Assembly (NCBI GenBank): GCA_002305435.1
Contig: DBQZ01000083.1
Location: forward strand, 2,729 to 15,025
DNA: 12,297 nt
DNA from: Clostridiales bacterium UBA1381
GTDB taxonomy: Bacteria > Bacillota > Clostridia > UBA1381
Reading direction: 5' to 3'
The translations under genes and the position numbers were made by a program. The notes below the pieces were generated by a model, which saw only the letters and a list, made by a program, of their open reading frames with translations, was not told the origin of the DNA and did no database searches. This document shows positions 5,897 to 12,297 of the stretch, one piece after another. The stretch's first letter is position 1. Each line of letters begins with the position of its first letter.

Positions 5897-7780
5897 ATGA
5901 ATAAGAAACAAAAAAAGATGCTTGCACGTATAATAGCATCAGCGGCAATGATGGTAGCATTGTATTTCATCCCGGTATCGGGTGTGCTCAGGTTTATACT
6001 GTATCTGATACCATACATTGTTATAGGCTACGATATTCTGATAAAAGCCGCCAAGGGGATACGAAACGGTCAGGTATTTGACGAGAACTTCCTTATGGCG
6101 ATTGCCACCGTAGGAGCGATAGCTCTTGCATTGTACGATAAAAGCGGGGATTACACTGAAGCGATAGCCGTTATGCTGTTTTACCAGATAGGAGAGCTGT
6201 TCCAAAGCTACGCAGTCGGCAAAAGCCGCCGAAATATCAGCGATCTGATGGATATTCGCCCCGACTATGCCAACATAGAACGTGACGGCAAAATTGAAAA
6301 GATAGATCCGGACGAGGTCGAGCCGGGCAGTATAATAATCGTACAGCCTGGGGAAAAGATACCTATAGACGGTACAGTAACACAGGGAAGCTCCAGTCTT
6401 AACACCGGCGCTCTTACCGGCGAAAGCCTGCCCCGTGATGTGCGTGAAGGCGACGAGGTAATAAGCGGCTGCATAAATCTCACGGGAGTTTTAAAGATAC
6501 GCACAACGAAAGAGTTTGGCGAGTCAACCGTTTCAAAAATACTCGACTTGGTTGAAAACGCCAGCTCCCGCAAATCACGGTCTGAAAACTTCATTTCCAA
6601 ATTTGCCCGCATATACACTCCCGCCGTCTGCATAAGCGCCCTTGCGCTTGCTGTAATACCGCCTTTGGTAAGGCTTGGCATGGGTGTTGGAACGGAATGG
6701 GGCGACTGGATTTACCGTGCGCTTACCTTCCTCGTTATAAGCTGTCCGTGCGCCTTAGTCGTAAGCATACCGCTCGGTTTCTTTGCAGGCATCGGCGGTG
6801 CGAGCAAGGCTGGTGTCCTTGTAAAAGGCTCCAACTACCTGGAAACACTCTCAAAAACCAAAATTGTTGTATTTGACAAGACCGGCACACTGACACAGGG
6901 CGTATTTGAAGTAAACGGCATCCACCATAACGAGCTTGAATCAAAGAAGCTCTTGGAATACGCCGCTTTGGCAGAAAGCGCATCCTCCCACCCGATAAGC
7001 CTCAGCATCCGCCGTGCATGGGGAGGCGAAGTGGACAGGACACGTGTTCGTGATATACATGAAATAAGCGGCAGAGGCGTAACCGCCGTAATTGATGGAA
7101 AATCCGTCGCCGCTGGAAACGGCAAGCTGATGGAAGATCTCGGGATACATTATATAAACTGCCACCATACCGGAACAATCGTCCATATGGCTATAGACGG
7201 CGAGTACGCCGGCCATATCGTGATCTCCGATGTTATAAAACCGACCTCGGAATCGGCAATTAAAGCCTTAAAGCAAGCTGGCATACGCCGGACGGTTATG
7301 CTCACCGGAGACGATAAGCGTGTAGCCGCACAGGTAGCATCCACGCTTAACATAGACGAGGTCTACAGCGAGCTTCTGCCGGCTGAAAAGGTATCCATGG
7401 TAGAAAAAATAATGCAAACCAAGCCTTCCGGTGAAAAATTGGCGTTTGTCGGCGATGGCATAAACGATGCCCCGGTATTGAGCCGTGCGGATATTGGTAT
7501 CGCAATGGGCGCTATGGGTTCGGATGCAGCAATAGAGGCAGCGGACATTGTCCTCATGGATGACGATCCGATGAAAATTTCAAAAGCTATAAAAATATCA
7601 CGCCGCTGTCTTAGTATCGTTTATCAGAATATCGTATTTGCCGTCGGCATCAAGCTCTTATGCCTCGTTCTCGGAGCGCTCGGAGCGGCTAATATGTGGC
7701 TTGCGATATTCGCCGACGTGGGCGTAATGATACTTGCTGTGTTAAACGCCGTCCGTGCCCTGTTCGTAAAAAGACTGTAA
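5897..7780 (+). CDS. cadA: Zn/Cd/Pb-exporting P1B-2 ATPase, HMA-less (CadA/ZntA type)
   Basis: Cytoplasmic-membrane efflux ATPase of 627 residues. Motifs: actuator TGES (174-177), SCPCALVVSIPL with CPC at 283-285, DKTGT (327-331), SHP (364-366), GDGINDAP (519-526). The P1B-2 markers Lys586 in the second-last helix and Asp607 in ADVGV of the last helix correspond to the residues that bind divalent zinc-group ions in ZntA; the YN and MSxSS copper markers are absent. The protein starts directly at the first membrane helices. Most family members have one or two N-terminal HMA domains, about 70-100 residues more. Here that role probably falls to the separate chaperone upstream. Start: ATG at 5897, 7 nt after GGAGG. 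It is followed by arsR after 31 nt. Confidence 0.95.
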   Translation: MNKKQKKMLARIIASAAMMVALYFIPVSGVLRFILYLIPYIVIGYDILIKAAKGIRNGQVFDENFLMAIATVGAIALALYDKSGDYTEAIAVMLFYQIGELFQSYAVGKSRRNISDLMDIRPDYANIERDGKIEKIDPDEVEPGSIIIVQPGEKIPIDGTVTQGSSSLNTGALTGESLPRDVREGDEVISGCINLTGVLKIRTTKEFGESTVSKILDLVENASSRKSRSENFISKFARIYTPAVCISALALAVIPPLVRLGMGVGTEWGDWIYRALTFLVISCPCALVVSIPLGFFAGIGGASKAGVLVKGSNYLETLSKTKIVVFDKTGTLTQGVFEVNGIHHNELESKKLLEYAALAESASSHPISLSIRRAWGGEVDRTRVRDIHEISGRGVTAVIDGKSVAAGNGKLMEDLGIHYINCHHTGTIVHMAIDGEYAGHIVISDVIKPTSESAIKALKQAGIRRTVMLTGDDKRVAAQVASTLNIDEVYSELLPAEKVSMVEKIMQTKPSGEKLAFVGDGINDAPVLSRADIGIAMGAMGSDAAIEAADIVLMDDDPMKISKAIKISRRCLSIVYQNIVFAVGIKLLCLVLGALGAANMWLAIFADVGVMILAVLNAVRALFVKRL

Positions 7781-7811
7781 ATTATAAATTTTTCAGAAAG
7801 GGGAGCTTACA

Positions 7812-8168
7812 GTGAACGATTTTCTGCCGCACGACCATGGTCACAGTTTCCGCTTTGAGAATATGCCCAAAACGGAGGAATTTCTTGCGGTATCGGAGAT
7901 ATTCAAGCAGCTGTGCGACCAGACAAGGATAAAAATTTTCTGGATACTTTGCCACTGCGAGGAATGTGTGATAAACCTATCCTCTATGATGGGCATGAGC
8001 AGTCCTGCGGTATCTCATCACCTGCGCCAGTTAAAGACGTACGGTCTGATAGTAAGCCGCAGAGACGGCAAGGAGGTCTATTATAAGGCAGCCGATACGG
8101 AGCAGGCTCAGCTTCTGCATAAAATGATAGAAAAAATGGTAGAAATATCCTGCCCTGCCGCCGGTTAA
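7812..8168 (+). CDS. ArsR/SmtB-family metal-responsive repressor
   Basis: A 118-residue winged-helix repressor, probably a dimer that leaves DNA when it binds Zn, Cd or Pb. The DNA-reading helix is in SSPAVSHHLRQLK (63-75) and the wing in VSRRDGKEVYY (81-91). Possible metal ligands are an N-terminal HDHGH (7-11), Cys47, Cys49 and Cys52 in LCHCEECV, His103 and Cys114. In CadC the ELCVCD motif carries both thiol ligands; here only the first aligns (Cys52), the second being Ile54, with Cys47 and Cys49 added upstream. Start: GTG at 7812, 6 nt after AGGGGAG. It lies 31 nt after cadA and 22 nt before the AraC-type gene, so it is co-transcribed. Predicted targets are the operators at 5526 and 5851. 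Confidence 0.9.
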   Translation: MNDFLPHDHGHSFRFENMPKTEEFLAVSEIFKQLCDQTRIKIFWILCHCEECVINLSSMMGMSSPAVSHHLRQLKTYGLIVSRRDGKEVYYKAADTEQAQLLHKMIEKMVEISCPAAG

Positions 8169-8190
8169 TCAGCATATGGAGGAATGAACA

Positions 8191-9168
8191 ATGAACGAAC
8201 ATGACGAGCTTTTTTCAGCTCTTTGCGATATACCGGATGGAAAAGCTGTAATAAAAGTACACGATGACGCCGTATCCGCCGAGGAGCTGTCGGTGGATAC
8301 CGACGGCAGGGCGATCATTGATATATTCCCGATATTCCCCGGAGTGGAGGTTTCCCTGCACCGGTATGCTGCGGAAAACGTAACCATAAGCCACCGCTTT
8401 TCGGATAGTATCCTCGAGATAAACCACTGCCGCCGGGGACGTATCGGCTGGAGCATGAATAACGATATCAAGCTGTATCTGGGAGCCGGCGACCTTTGTA
8501 TCCACAGCTCAAACCGCTGCTCCCACTCCTCCATATCTCTTCCCTTAGGCTATTACGAGGGGATAAAGATTTTCGCCGATGTCGAAGCTTTTGATAAAAA
8601 CCTTCCGCCGCTGCTTCTTGAAGGTGGAATAAGCATAGATAGTATCAGCCGCAAATTTTGCAGCGCCGAAAAAACATCGGTAATTCCGGCAGGCAGGCAA
8701 ACCGAGAGCATCTTCCCCGTACTGTACGAGGTGGAAGAGCCACTTCTTTTGCCGTATCTCAAACTGAAAGTGCAGGAACTTTTCCTAAGCCTTTCACGTA
8801 TGCCGGCGCCGAGAGAGAAGGACACCGCCCCGTATTTTTCCCAAAAAGCGGAAACTGTAAAACAGATGCGGGATTTCATCACCGAAAATCTTGACCGCCG
8901 TTTTACAATAGAGGAGCTGTCCAGAAAATATCTGCTCAACACTTCCGCCCTGAAAGAATCGTTCAAGGCGGTTTACGGTATGCCGATAGGGGCATACATG
9001 AAAGAATACCGAATACGCCGAGCTATGGAAATGCTTTCTAATACCGATGACAGCATAGCCTCAATAGCCGAGCAGGTCGGGTATGAAACCCAAGGAAAAT
9101 TTACAAAAGCCTTTAAGGAAATTAACCAGATGCCGCCGAGCAAATACAGAAAACTGTTCCGCAGATGA
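8191..9168 (+). CDS. AraC-family transcriptional regulator, PchR-like
   Basis: A 325-residue regulator. The N-terminal two thirds (about 1-215) is a sensing/dimerisation region with a beta-rich stretch around 60-125 resembling PchR-type sensors. Residues 225-323 are the double helix-turn-helix: first helix pair in FTIEELSRKYLLNTSALKESF, second in SIASIAEQVGYETQGKFTKAF, ending with the family signature PPSKYR. It has many cysteines (12, 80, 103, 110, 157) and histidines in the sensing part, which could be related to metal or siderophore sensing, but no defined site is visible. Start: ATG at 8191, 8 nt after GGAGG (8178-8182). It follows arsR by 22 nt and is likely the last gene of the metal cluster. 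The ligand is unknown. Confidence 0.85.
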   Translation: MNEHDELFSALCDIPDGKAVIKVHDDAVSAEELSVDTDGRAIIDIFPIFPGVEVSLHRYAAENVTISHRFSDSILEINHCRRGRIGWSMNNDIKLYLGAGDLCIHSSNRCSHSSISLPLGYYEGIKIFADVEAFDKNLPPLLLEGGISIDSISRKFCSAEKTSVIPAGRQTESIFPVLYEVEEPLLLPYLKLKVQELFLSLSRMPAPREKDTAPYFSQKAETVKQMRDFITENLDRRFTIEELSRKYLLNTSALKESFKAVYGMPIGAYMKEYRIRRAMEMLSNTDDSIASIAEQVGYETQGKFTKAFKEINQMPPSKYRKLFRR

Positions 9169-9235
9169 GACTATAAGGTAAATAATGCTTGCGTATCCAC
9201 CGAAAATATGTTACTATATAATTGAGGTGAACGCA

Positions 9236-10690
9236 GTGAAGCTTAAATACAAAGGATTTAAAAGAATAACGGTTTTTGACATAATCTGTATGGCCGTAAT
9301 GTGCGGTCTATGCTTTTATATAATTTTCTGGCCGCCGATACACGGGGTGGCTGACCAGGGCGATTTTGAGCGTGTAATGTACCCGTGCGGCTTGTCCTTC
9401 ATAGACGGCAGAGAGAACCATCCATTTTACGATTATATCCAAAACTCCTACGGTATGTCGTTTTCATACCCCTGGGACAAAGCGCTGTATATTCTGCGGC
9501 TTTTGATGCTGGTACCGTGTACGAGCGCAATATATCCAACCGCAATAGCACGGGCGTTGTGCGCCGTGTTCTGCGGCGGAACGTTTTATATGCCGGTATT
9601 GGCAGCTGTTATGAGTTTGGCGTTTGCTGTCGTGTGTACGCTGCTTTTGAGGAATCTGCCGCTAAAGCATACATGGGCAAAATATCTGCTACTTGCTCTT
9701 TTTGCGTTCGTCTTTTTCGACGGCACGCATATAACCGCCTTCAACAGCCTCTACGGTCAAGCGATGATGATATTCGGGCTTATGATGTACATACTTGCCT
9801 GTGTGCTGCTCATAAAACACGAAAACGACCAAAAGCGGCGTTACCCCGTTTTCTATTTCATCTCCTGCGCAATACTTTTAGGCTCAAAGCTCCAATGCGT
9901 GGCTTGTCTGCCGTTTATGCTGCTTGTCTACGTGTATATGTGGAGAAAGTGGAATTTCTGGCATCTTACCGCAGCATTGGCGGTGTTTACGATATGGTTC
10001 GGCGGGCTTAATTACGTAATCGGCGGGATAGGGCTTAATCTCGATACTCAGTACAACAGCGTTTTTTACGGGATATTAAAGGACAGTGAGGACCCCGAGC
10101 AGGATCTCATAGATTTGGGGCTTGACCCCGCCTTGGCAGCAGACGCCGGAAAGCACGCATATCTTTCCCCCGAGGAATACGCCTATCCCCCGCGCTCTCC
10201 GCAGCTGGAGGAAATGTTCTACAGCAAAATGGATAACGTCAAACTGATAAAGTATTACATAACACATCCTATTCGCCTTATTAAAGGCATGGAAATAACC
10301 GCCGGTTTTGCGTTTGATACAAAAATCGGCATGGGAACGTATGAGGAGGATGCCGGTTTTGCTCCGGGAGAGAGCGACTACCGTTTCAGCCTATGGAACG
10401 AGATTCGCCAAAGGCTCCCTCAAACGCTGTTTTTCATAATCCCCGCCTACCTGATATTCCTAATCGGCGGATTGTATGAGGCGCTATCCCGAAAAAACCG
10501 CTATGCGTGGATATTTCTGCTTGTAATGGCAATGGGTGCGATACAGTTCCCCATGCCGTATCTCGGAAACGGAAACGCCGATATACCAAAACAGCTCTAT
10601 CTTTTTAACCTATGCTTCGATATCGGTATTCTGACTTCGGTTTGGTATGCCTTCTCACGACTGTATGAGCTGATAAGAAAACGATATTAA
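9236..10690 (+). CDS. Polytopic membrane protein, GT-C/WsfD-like putative glycosyltransferase
   Basis: A 484-residue membrane protein with roughly ten hydrophobic segments, the first at about 11-32. After it comes an outside loop with ADQGDFERV (Asp40, Asp43), the acidic motif at the place where GT-C glycosyltransferases keep their catalytic acidic residues. A soluble loop near 280-345 (NSVFYGILKDSEDPEQDL and onwards) resembles proteins annotated as WsfD-type hexose transferases, which build cell-surface glycans from lipid-linked sugars. Start: GTG at 9236, 6 nt after GAGGTG (9224-9229); the ATG at 9185 has no Shine-Dalgarno. It lies 67 nt after the AraC-type gene on the same strand, so read-through is possible, but no functional link to metals is visible. 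The family assignment comes from memory of motifs. Confidence 0.65.
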   Translation: MKLKYKGFKRITVFDIICMAVMCGLCFYIIFWPPIHGVADQGDFERVMYPCGLSFIDGRENHPFYDYIQNSYGMSFSYPWDKALYILRLLMLVPCTSAIYPTAIARALCAVFCGGTFYMPVLAAVMSLAFAVVCTLLLRNLPLKHTWAKYLLLALFAFVFFDGTHITAFNSLYGQAMMIFGLMMYILACVLLIKHENDQKRRYPVFYFISCAILLGSKLQCVACLPFMLLVYVYMWRKWNFWHLTAALAVFTIWFGGLNYVIGGIGLNLDTQYNSVFYGILKDSEDPEQDLIDLGLDPALAADAGKHAYLSPEEYAYPPRSPQLEEMFYSKMDNVKLIKYYITHPIRLIKGMEITAGFAFDTKIGMGTYEEDAGFAPGESDYRFSLWNEIRQRLPQTLFFIIPAYLIFLIGGLYEALSRKNRYAWIFLLVMAMGAIQFPMPYLGNGNADIPKQLYLFNLCFDIGILTSVWYAFSRLYELIRKRY

Positions 10691-10693
10691 AAA

Positions 10694-10725
10694 TTTTGTC
10701 GGACGATTTTTCCGATTCGACAAAA
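10694..10725. promoter_or_regulatory. Two predicted Spo0A boxes upstream of spoIIAA
   Basis: TTTTGTCGGA (10694-10703, plus) and TTTTGTCGAAT (10725-10715, minus). The second holds a perfect 0A box TGTCGAA; the first has one mismatch. They face each other about 21 bp apart centre to centre and lie just upstream of a SigmaH promoter, as expected for a spoIIA operon activated by phosphorylated Spo0A. Confidence 0.75.
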
Positions 10726-10741
10726 GCTCCCCATCTTCTCA

Positions 10742-10771
10742 AAAGGATAAATACACCCGTATGGAGAATAT
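10742..10771 (+). promoter_or_regulatory. SigmaH promoter of the spoIIA operon
   Basis: AAAGGATAA (10742-10750) fits the -35 consensus RNAGGAWWW at every position. GGAGAATAT (10763-10771) fits the -10 consensus RNNGAATWW at every position. The 12-nt spacer is within the usual 11-12. The spoIIA operon of Bacillus is known to be SigmaH-dependent, so match and context agree. The predicted start is near 10778. Confidence 0.82.
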
Positions 10772-10794
10772 CTTCCCCGTACGGGTATTTTTAT
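10749..10794 (+). terminator. Terminator of the upstream membrane-protein gene, overlapping the SigmaH promoter
   Basis: AAATA-(CA)-CCCGTA (10749-10761) pairs with TACGGGTATTT (10780-10790), an 11-bp stem with a 2-nt bulge, followed by further T residues. The arms sit inside the SigmaH promoter, so only transcripts from upstream would carry the hairpin. The 3' arm can also pair as GGGTAT / ATACCC (10783-10788 with 10793-10798) around TTTT, a small hairpin at the very 5' end of the SigmaH transcript. Confidence 0.6.
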
Positions 10795-10829
10795 ACCCAA
10801 AAATAATCATAGGGAGAGAATACATAGCT

Positions 10830-11162
10830 ATGAAGATAACCAGAAACAAAAGGACTGTCACGGTAGATCTCTCAGGAGAGATAGATCATCATTCCATACG
10901 TGAAATCCGGGAAGAAATAGACAAGACGCTGGAGCGTTCAGGGGCGGTAAACGTGGCGTTTGAGCTTTCAAATGTCAGCTTTATGGACAGCTCCGGCATA
11001 GGGCTGATATTGGGACGGTATAAAAAGGTTCGAGCGTTCGGCGGACAGATAATCATAATCGGCGCTTCAGAAGCCGTAAAAAAACTGCTTAGGATGTCCG
11101 GTGTCAGTGATATAGTGATTATGGTCGATACAAGCAATGATATTCCGGGGGTGATAAAATGA
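10830..11162 (+). CDS. spoIIAA: SpoIIAA, anti-sigma F factor antagonist
   Basis: A 110-residue STAS-domain protein that, when unphosphorylated, binds SpoIIAB and frees SigmaF in the forespore. The signature FMDSSGIGLILGRYK (51-65) contains Ser55, the position phosphorylated by SpoIIAB and dephosphorylated by SpoIIE in Bacillus. Start: ATG at 10830. The best Shine-Dalgarno, GGGAGAG (10812-10818), is 11 nt away, rather long, and no better start lies between. The frame is open back to 10761, but that would start inside the promoter. It overlaps spoIIAB by 4 nt (ATGA). Confidence 0.95.
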   Translation: MKITRNKRTVTVDLSGEIDHHSIREIREEIDKTLERSGAVNVAFELSNVSFMDSSGIGLILGRYKKVRAFGGQIIIIGASEAVKKLLRMSGVSDIVIMVDTSNDIPGVIK

Positions 11163-11581
11163 ACAACAGCATGAAACTGACGTTTGAAAGCCTCTCGCAA
11201 AACGAGCAGTTCGCCCGTTCGGTAATAGCTGCTTTCATACTCCCCTTAAATCCCAGCCTTGACGAGCTTGGAGACGTAAAAACCGCCGTTTCAGAAGCGG
11301 TGACAAACGCCGTCATACACGGCTACAACGGCAAAGAGGGAACGGTCACGCTTGAAGCCACGCTCTGCGGTCGCACTCTAACCGTCACCGTCAGCGACAG
11401 CGGCTGCGGTATAGACGATATTGAAAAAGCCCGCCGTCCGCTCTACAGCGGCTGCCCTGAGCAGGAACGCTCAGGCATGGGTTTTACGATTATGGAAAGT
11501 TTCATGGATGAGGTGAATGTGGAGAGCCTGCCCGGCCGTGGCACGGCTGTGACTATGGTTAAAACGATCGGGGTGATATGA
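11159..11581 (+). CDS. spoIIAB: SpoIIAB, anti-sigma F factor and serine kinase
   Basis: A 140-residue GHKL-fold kinase that holds SigmaF inactive and phosphorylates SpoIIAA. The ATP-site boxes are clear: N box EAVTNAVIHGY (46-56, with Glu46 and Asn50), G1 box DSGCGID (80-86) and G2 box RSGMGF (104-109). Start: ATG at 11159, 5 nt after GGGGGTG. It overlaps its neighbours at both ends by ATGA, so the three operon products are likely translated in a coupled way, which suits their need for fixed ratios. Confidence 0.96.
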   Translation: MNNSMKLTFESLSQNEQFARSVIAAFILPLNPSLDELGDVKTAVSEAVTNAVIHGYNGKEGTVTLEATLCGRTLTVTVSDSGCGIDDIEKARRPLYSGCPEQERSGMGFTIMESFMDEVNVESLPGRGTAVTMVKTIGVI

Positions 11582-12297
11582 TCGTGGAGGATCAGGCTCT
11601 TTTGAAAATGGCAGCAAGCGGCGACAGTGATGCGCAGAAGCGGCTTGTCGAAGAAAACATGGGGCTTGTGTGGAGCGTGGTTAAGAGATTTTCCGGCAGG
11701 GGTCATGAGCTTGAGGATTTGGCGCAGGTGGGAGCTATCGGCCTTATAAAGGCGGTTCACCATTTTGACACGGGATACAACGTAAAATTTTCCACATATG
11801 CGGTGCCGATGATTATAGGCGAGATAAAGCGGTTCCTGCGTGACGACGGCCCGGTAAAGGTCAGCCGCACGCTTAAGGAAGCCGCTTCCAAAGGCAGGCG
11901 TGCCGAGGAACAGCTGCGCCGTGAGCTCGGACGGGAACCGACAATCGGCGAAATATCCCTACGCTGCGAAATTGAGGCGGATATGCTCTCGGAAGCCTTT
12001 GACGCTTCAGCAGCCCCAGAATCCATTTACGATACCGTCTACGATGACGGCGGCAAGTCTCTTACGCTTTTAGACAAGCTCTCTGACGGCAGCCGTGAGG
12101 AGGAAATAATAAACAAAGTAATGGTGGAAGCCATCCTCAGAAGCCTCAAGCCTCGTGAACGGCAAGTACTTATCATGCGGTATTTTCAAGGCAAGACGCA
12201 GTCTGAAATCGCCCGCCTTATAGGTGTCTCACAGGTGCAGGTATCCCGAATAGAAAAAAACACGCTCCAGCGCATAAGGGAAAAATGGTCGGAATAG
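11578..12297 (+). CDS. sigF: RNA polymerase sporulation sigma factor SigmaF
   Basis: A 239-residue group 3 sigma factor, the first forespore-specific one. Region 2 spans about 24-92 (VENMGL equivalent at 24-30, FSTYAVPMIIGEIKRFLRDD at 71-90, which melts and reads the -10), region 3 about 97-170, and region 4 about 183-236 with the -35-reading helix in TQSEIARLIGVSQVQVSRIEK (207-227). It ends with TAG on the last base of the window, so it is complete. Start: ATG at 11578, overlapping the spoIIAB stop. A GTG two codons on (11584) is 8 nt from GGGGTG and is a fair alternative. By length and operon context it is SigmaF rather than SigmaG. Confidence 0.95.
   Translation: MIVEDQALLKMAASGDSDAQKRLVEENMGLVWSVVKRFSGRGHELEDLAQVGAIGLIKAVHHFDTGYNVKFSTYAVPMIIGEIKRFLRDDGPVKVSRTLKEAASKGRRAEEQLRRELGREPTIGEISLRCEIEADMLSEAFDASAAPESIYDTVYDDGGKSLTLLDKLSDGSREEEIINKVMVEAILRSLKPRERQVLIMRYFQGKTQSEIARLIGVSQVQVSRIEKNTLQRIREKWSE

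Noticed and set aside
9217..9222. TATAAT before the WsfD-like gene as a promoter
   Set aside because: No acceptable -35 at 16-18 nt, and the start site would fall on the Shine-Dalgarno of the gene, leaving no usable leader.
10694..10725. Inverted repeat TTTTGTCG / CGACAAAA as a terminator
   Set aside because: No T-run follows; the arms match Spo0A boxes in front of a SigmaH promoter, which explains the symmetry better.

Overview
The window looks like a chromosomal segment of a spore-forming, low-to-mid GC Firmicute of class Clostridia, possibly a gut Ruminococcaceae/Oscillospirales-type organism. The evidence is a complete spoIIA operon (spoIIAA-spoIIAB-sigF) with a SigmaH-type promoter and Spo0A boxes, strong purine-rich ribosome binding sites, frequent GTG/TTG starts, and Clostridia-like versions of FtsH, CsoR and the P-type ATPases. 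The genus cannot be read from the sequence.

Layout: (1) 1-1040, minus strand: N-terminal 346 residues of the membrane protease FtsH, cut by the window edge. (2) 1041-1401: divergent intergenic region with a promoter in each direction. (3) 1402-2340, plus: intracellular GH43 glycosidase, followed by a terminator shared with the convergent csoR. (4) 5242 to 2401, minus: copper-efflux operon copA-csoR. A copZ-like HMA domain is fused in frame to the end of CopA and keeps its own Shine-Dalgarno and ATG. (5) 5243-5573: divergent control region with a CsoR-type operator for copA and an ArsR-type operator plus promoter for the second cluster. (6) 5574-9168, plus: second metal cluster made of a stand-alone HMA chaperone, an HMA-less CadA/ZntA-type P1B-ATPase, an ArsR/SmtB repressor and an AraC/PchR-like regulator. 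(7) 9236-10690, plus: polytopic GT-C/WsfD-like membrane protein. (8) 10830-12297, plus: spoIIAA, spoIIAB and sigF, joined by ATGA overlaps.

How it fits together: the centre is a two-module metal-resistance island between housekeeping genes and the first forespore sigma operon. The copper module is predicted to be autorepressed by CsoR, the last gene of its own operon. The Zn/Cd/Pb module is predicted to be repressed by its own ArsR, with two operator/promoter units, one before the chaperone gene and one before the ATPase gene. A 21-bp-spaced direct repeat upstream of the first promoter is a candidate site for the co-encoded AraC-type protein. The spoIIA leader packs two 0A boxes, a SigmaH promoter and an upstream-gene terminator into about 110 bp.

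No tRNA, rRNA, CRISPR array, insertion sequence or phage gene was seen. No wholly new gene system stands out. The most unusual points are the copA/copZ nested gene, the doubled ArsR control, and the interleaved regulatory signals before spoIIAA.
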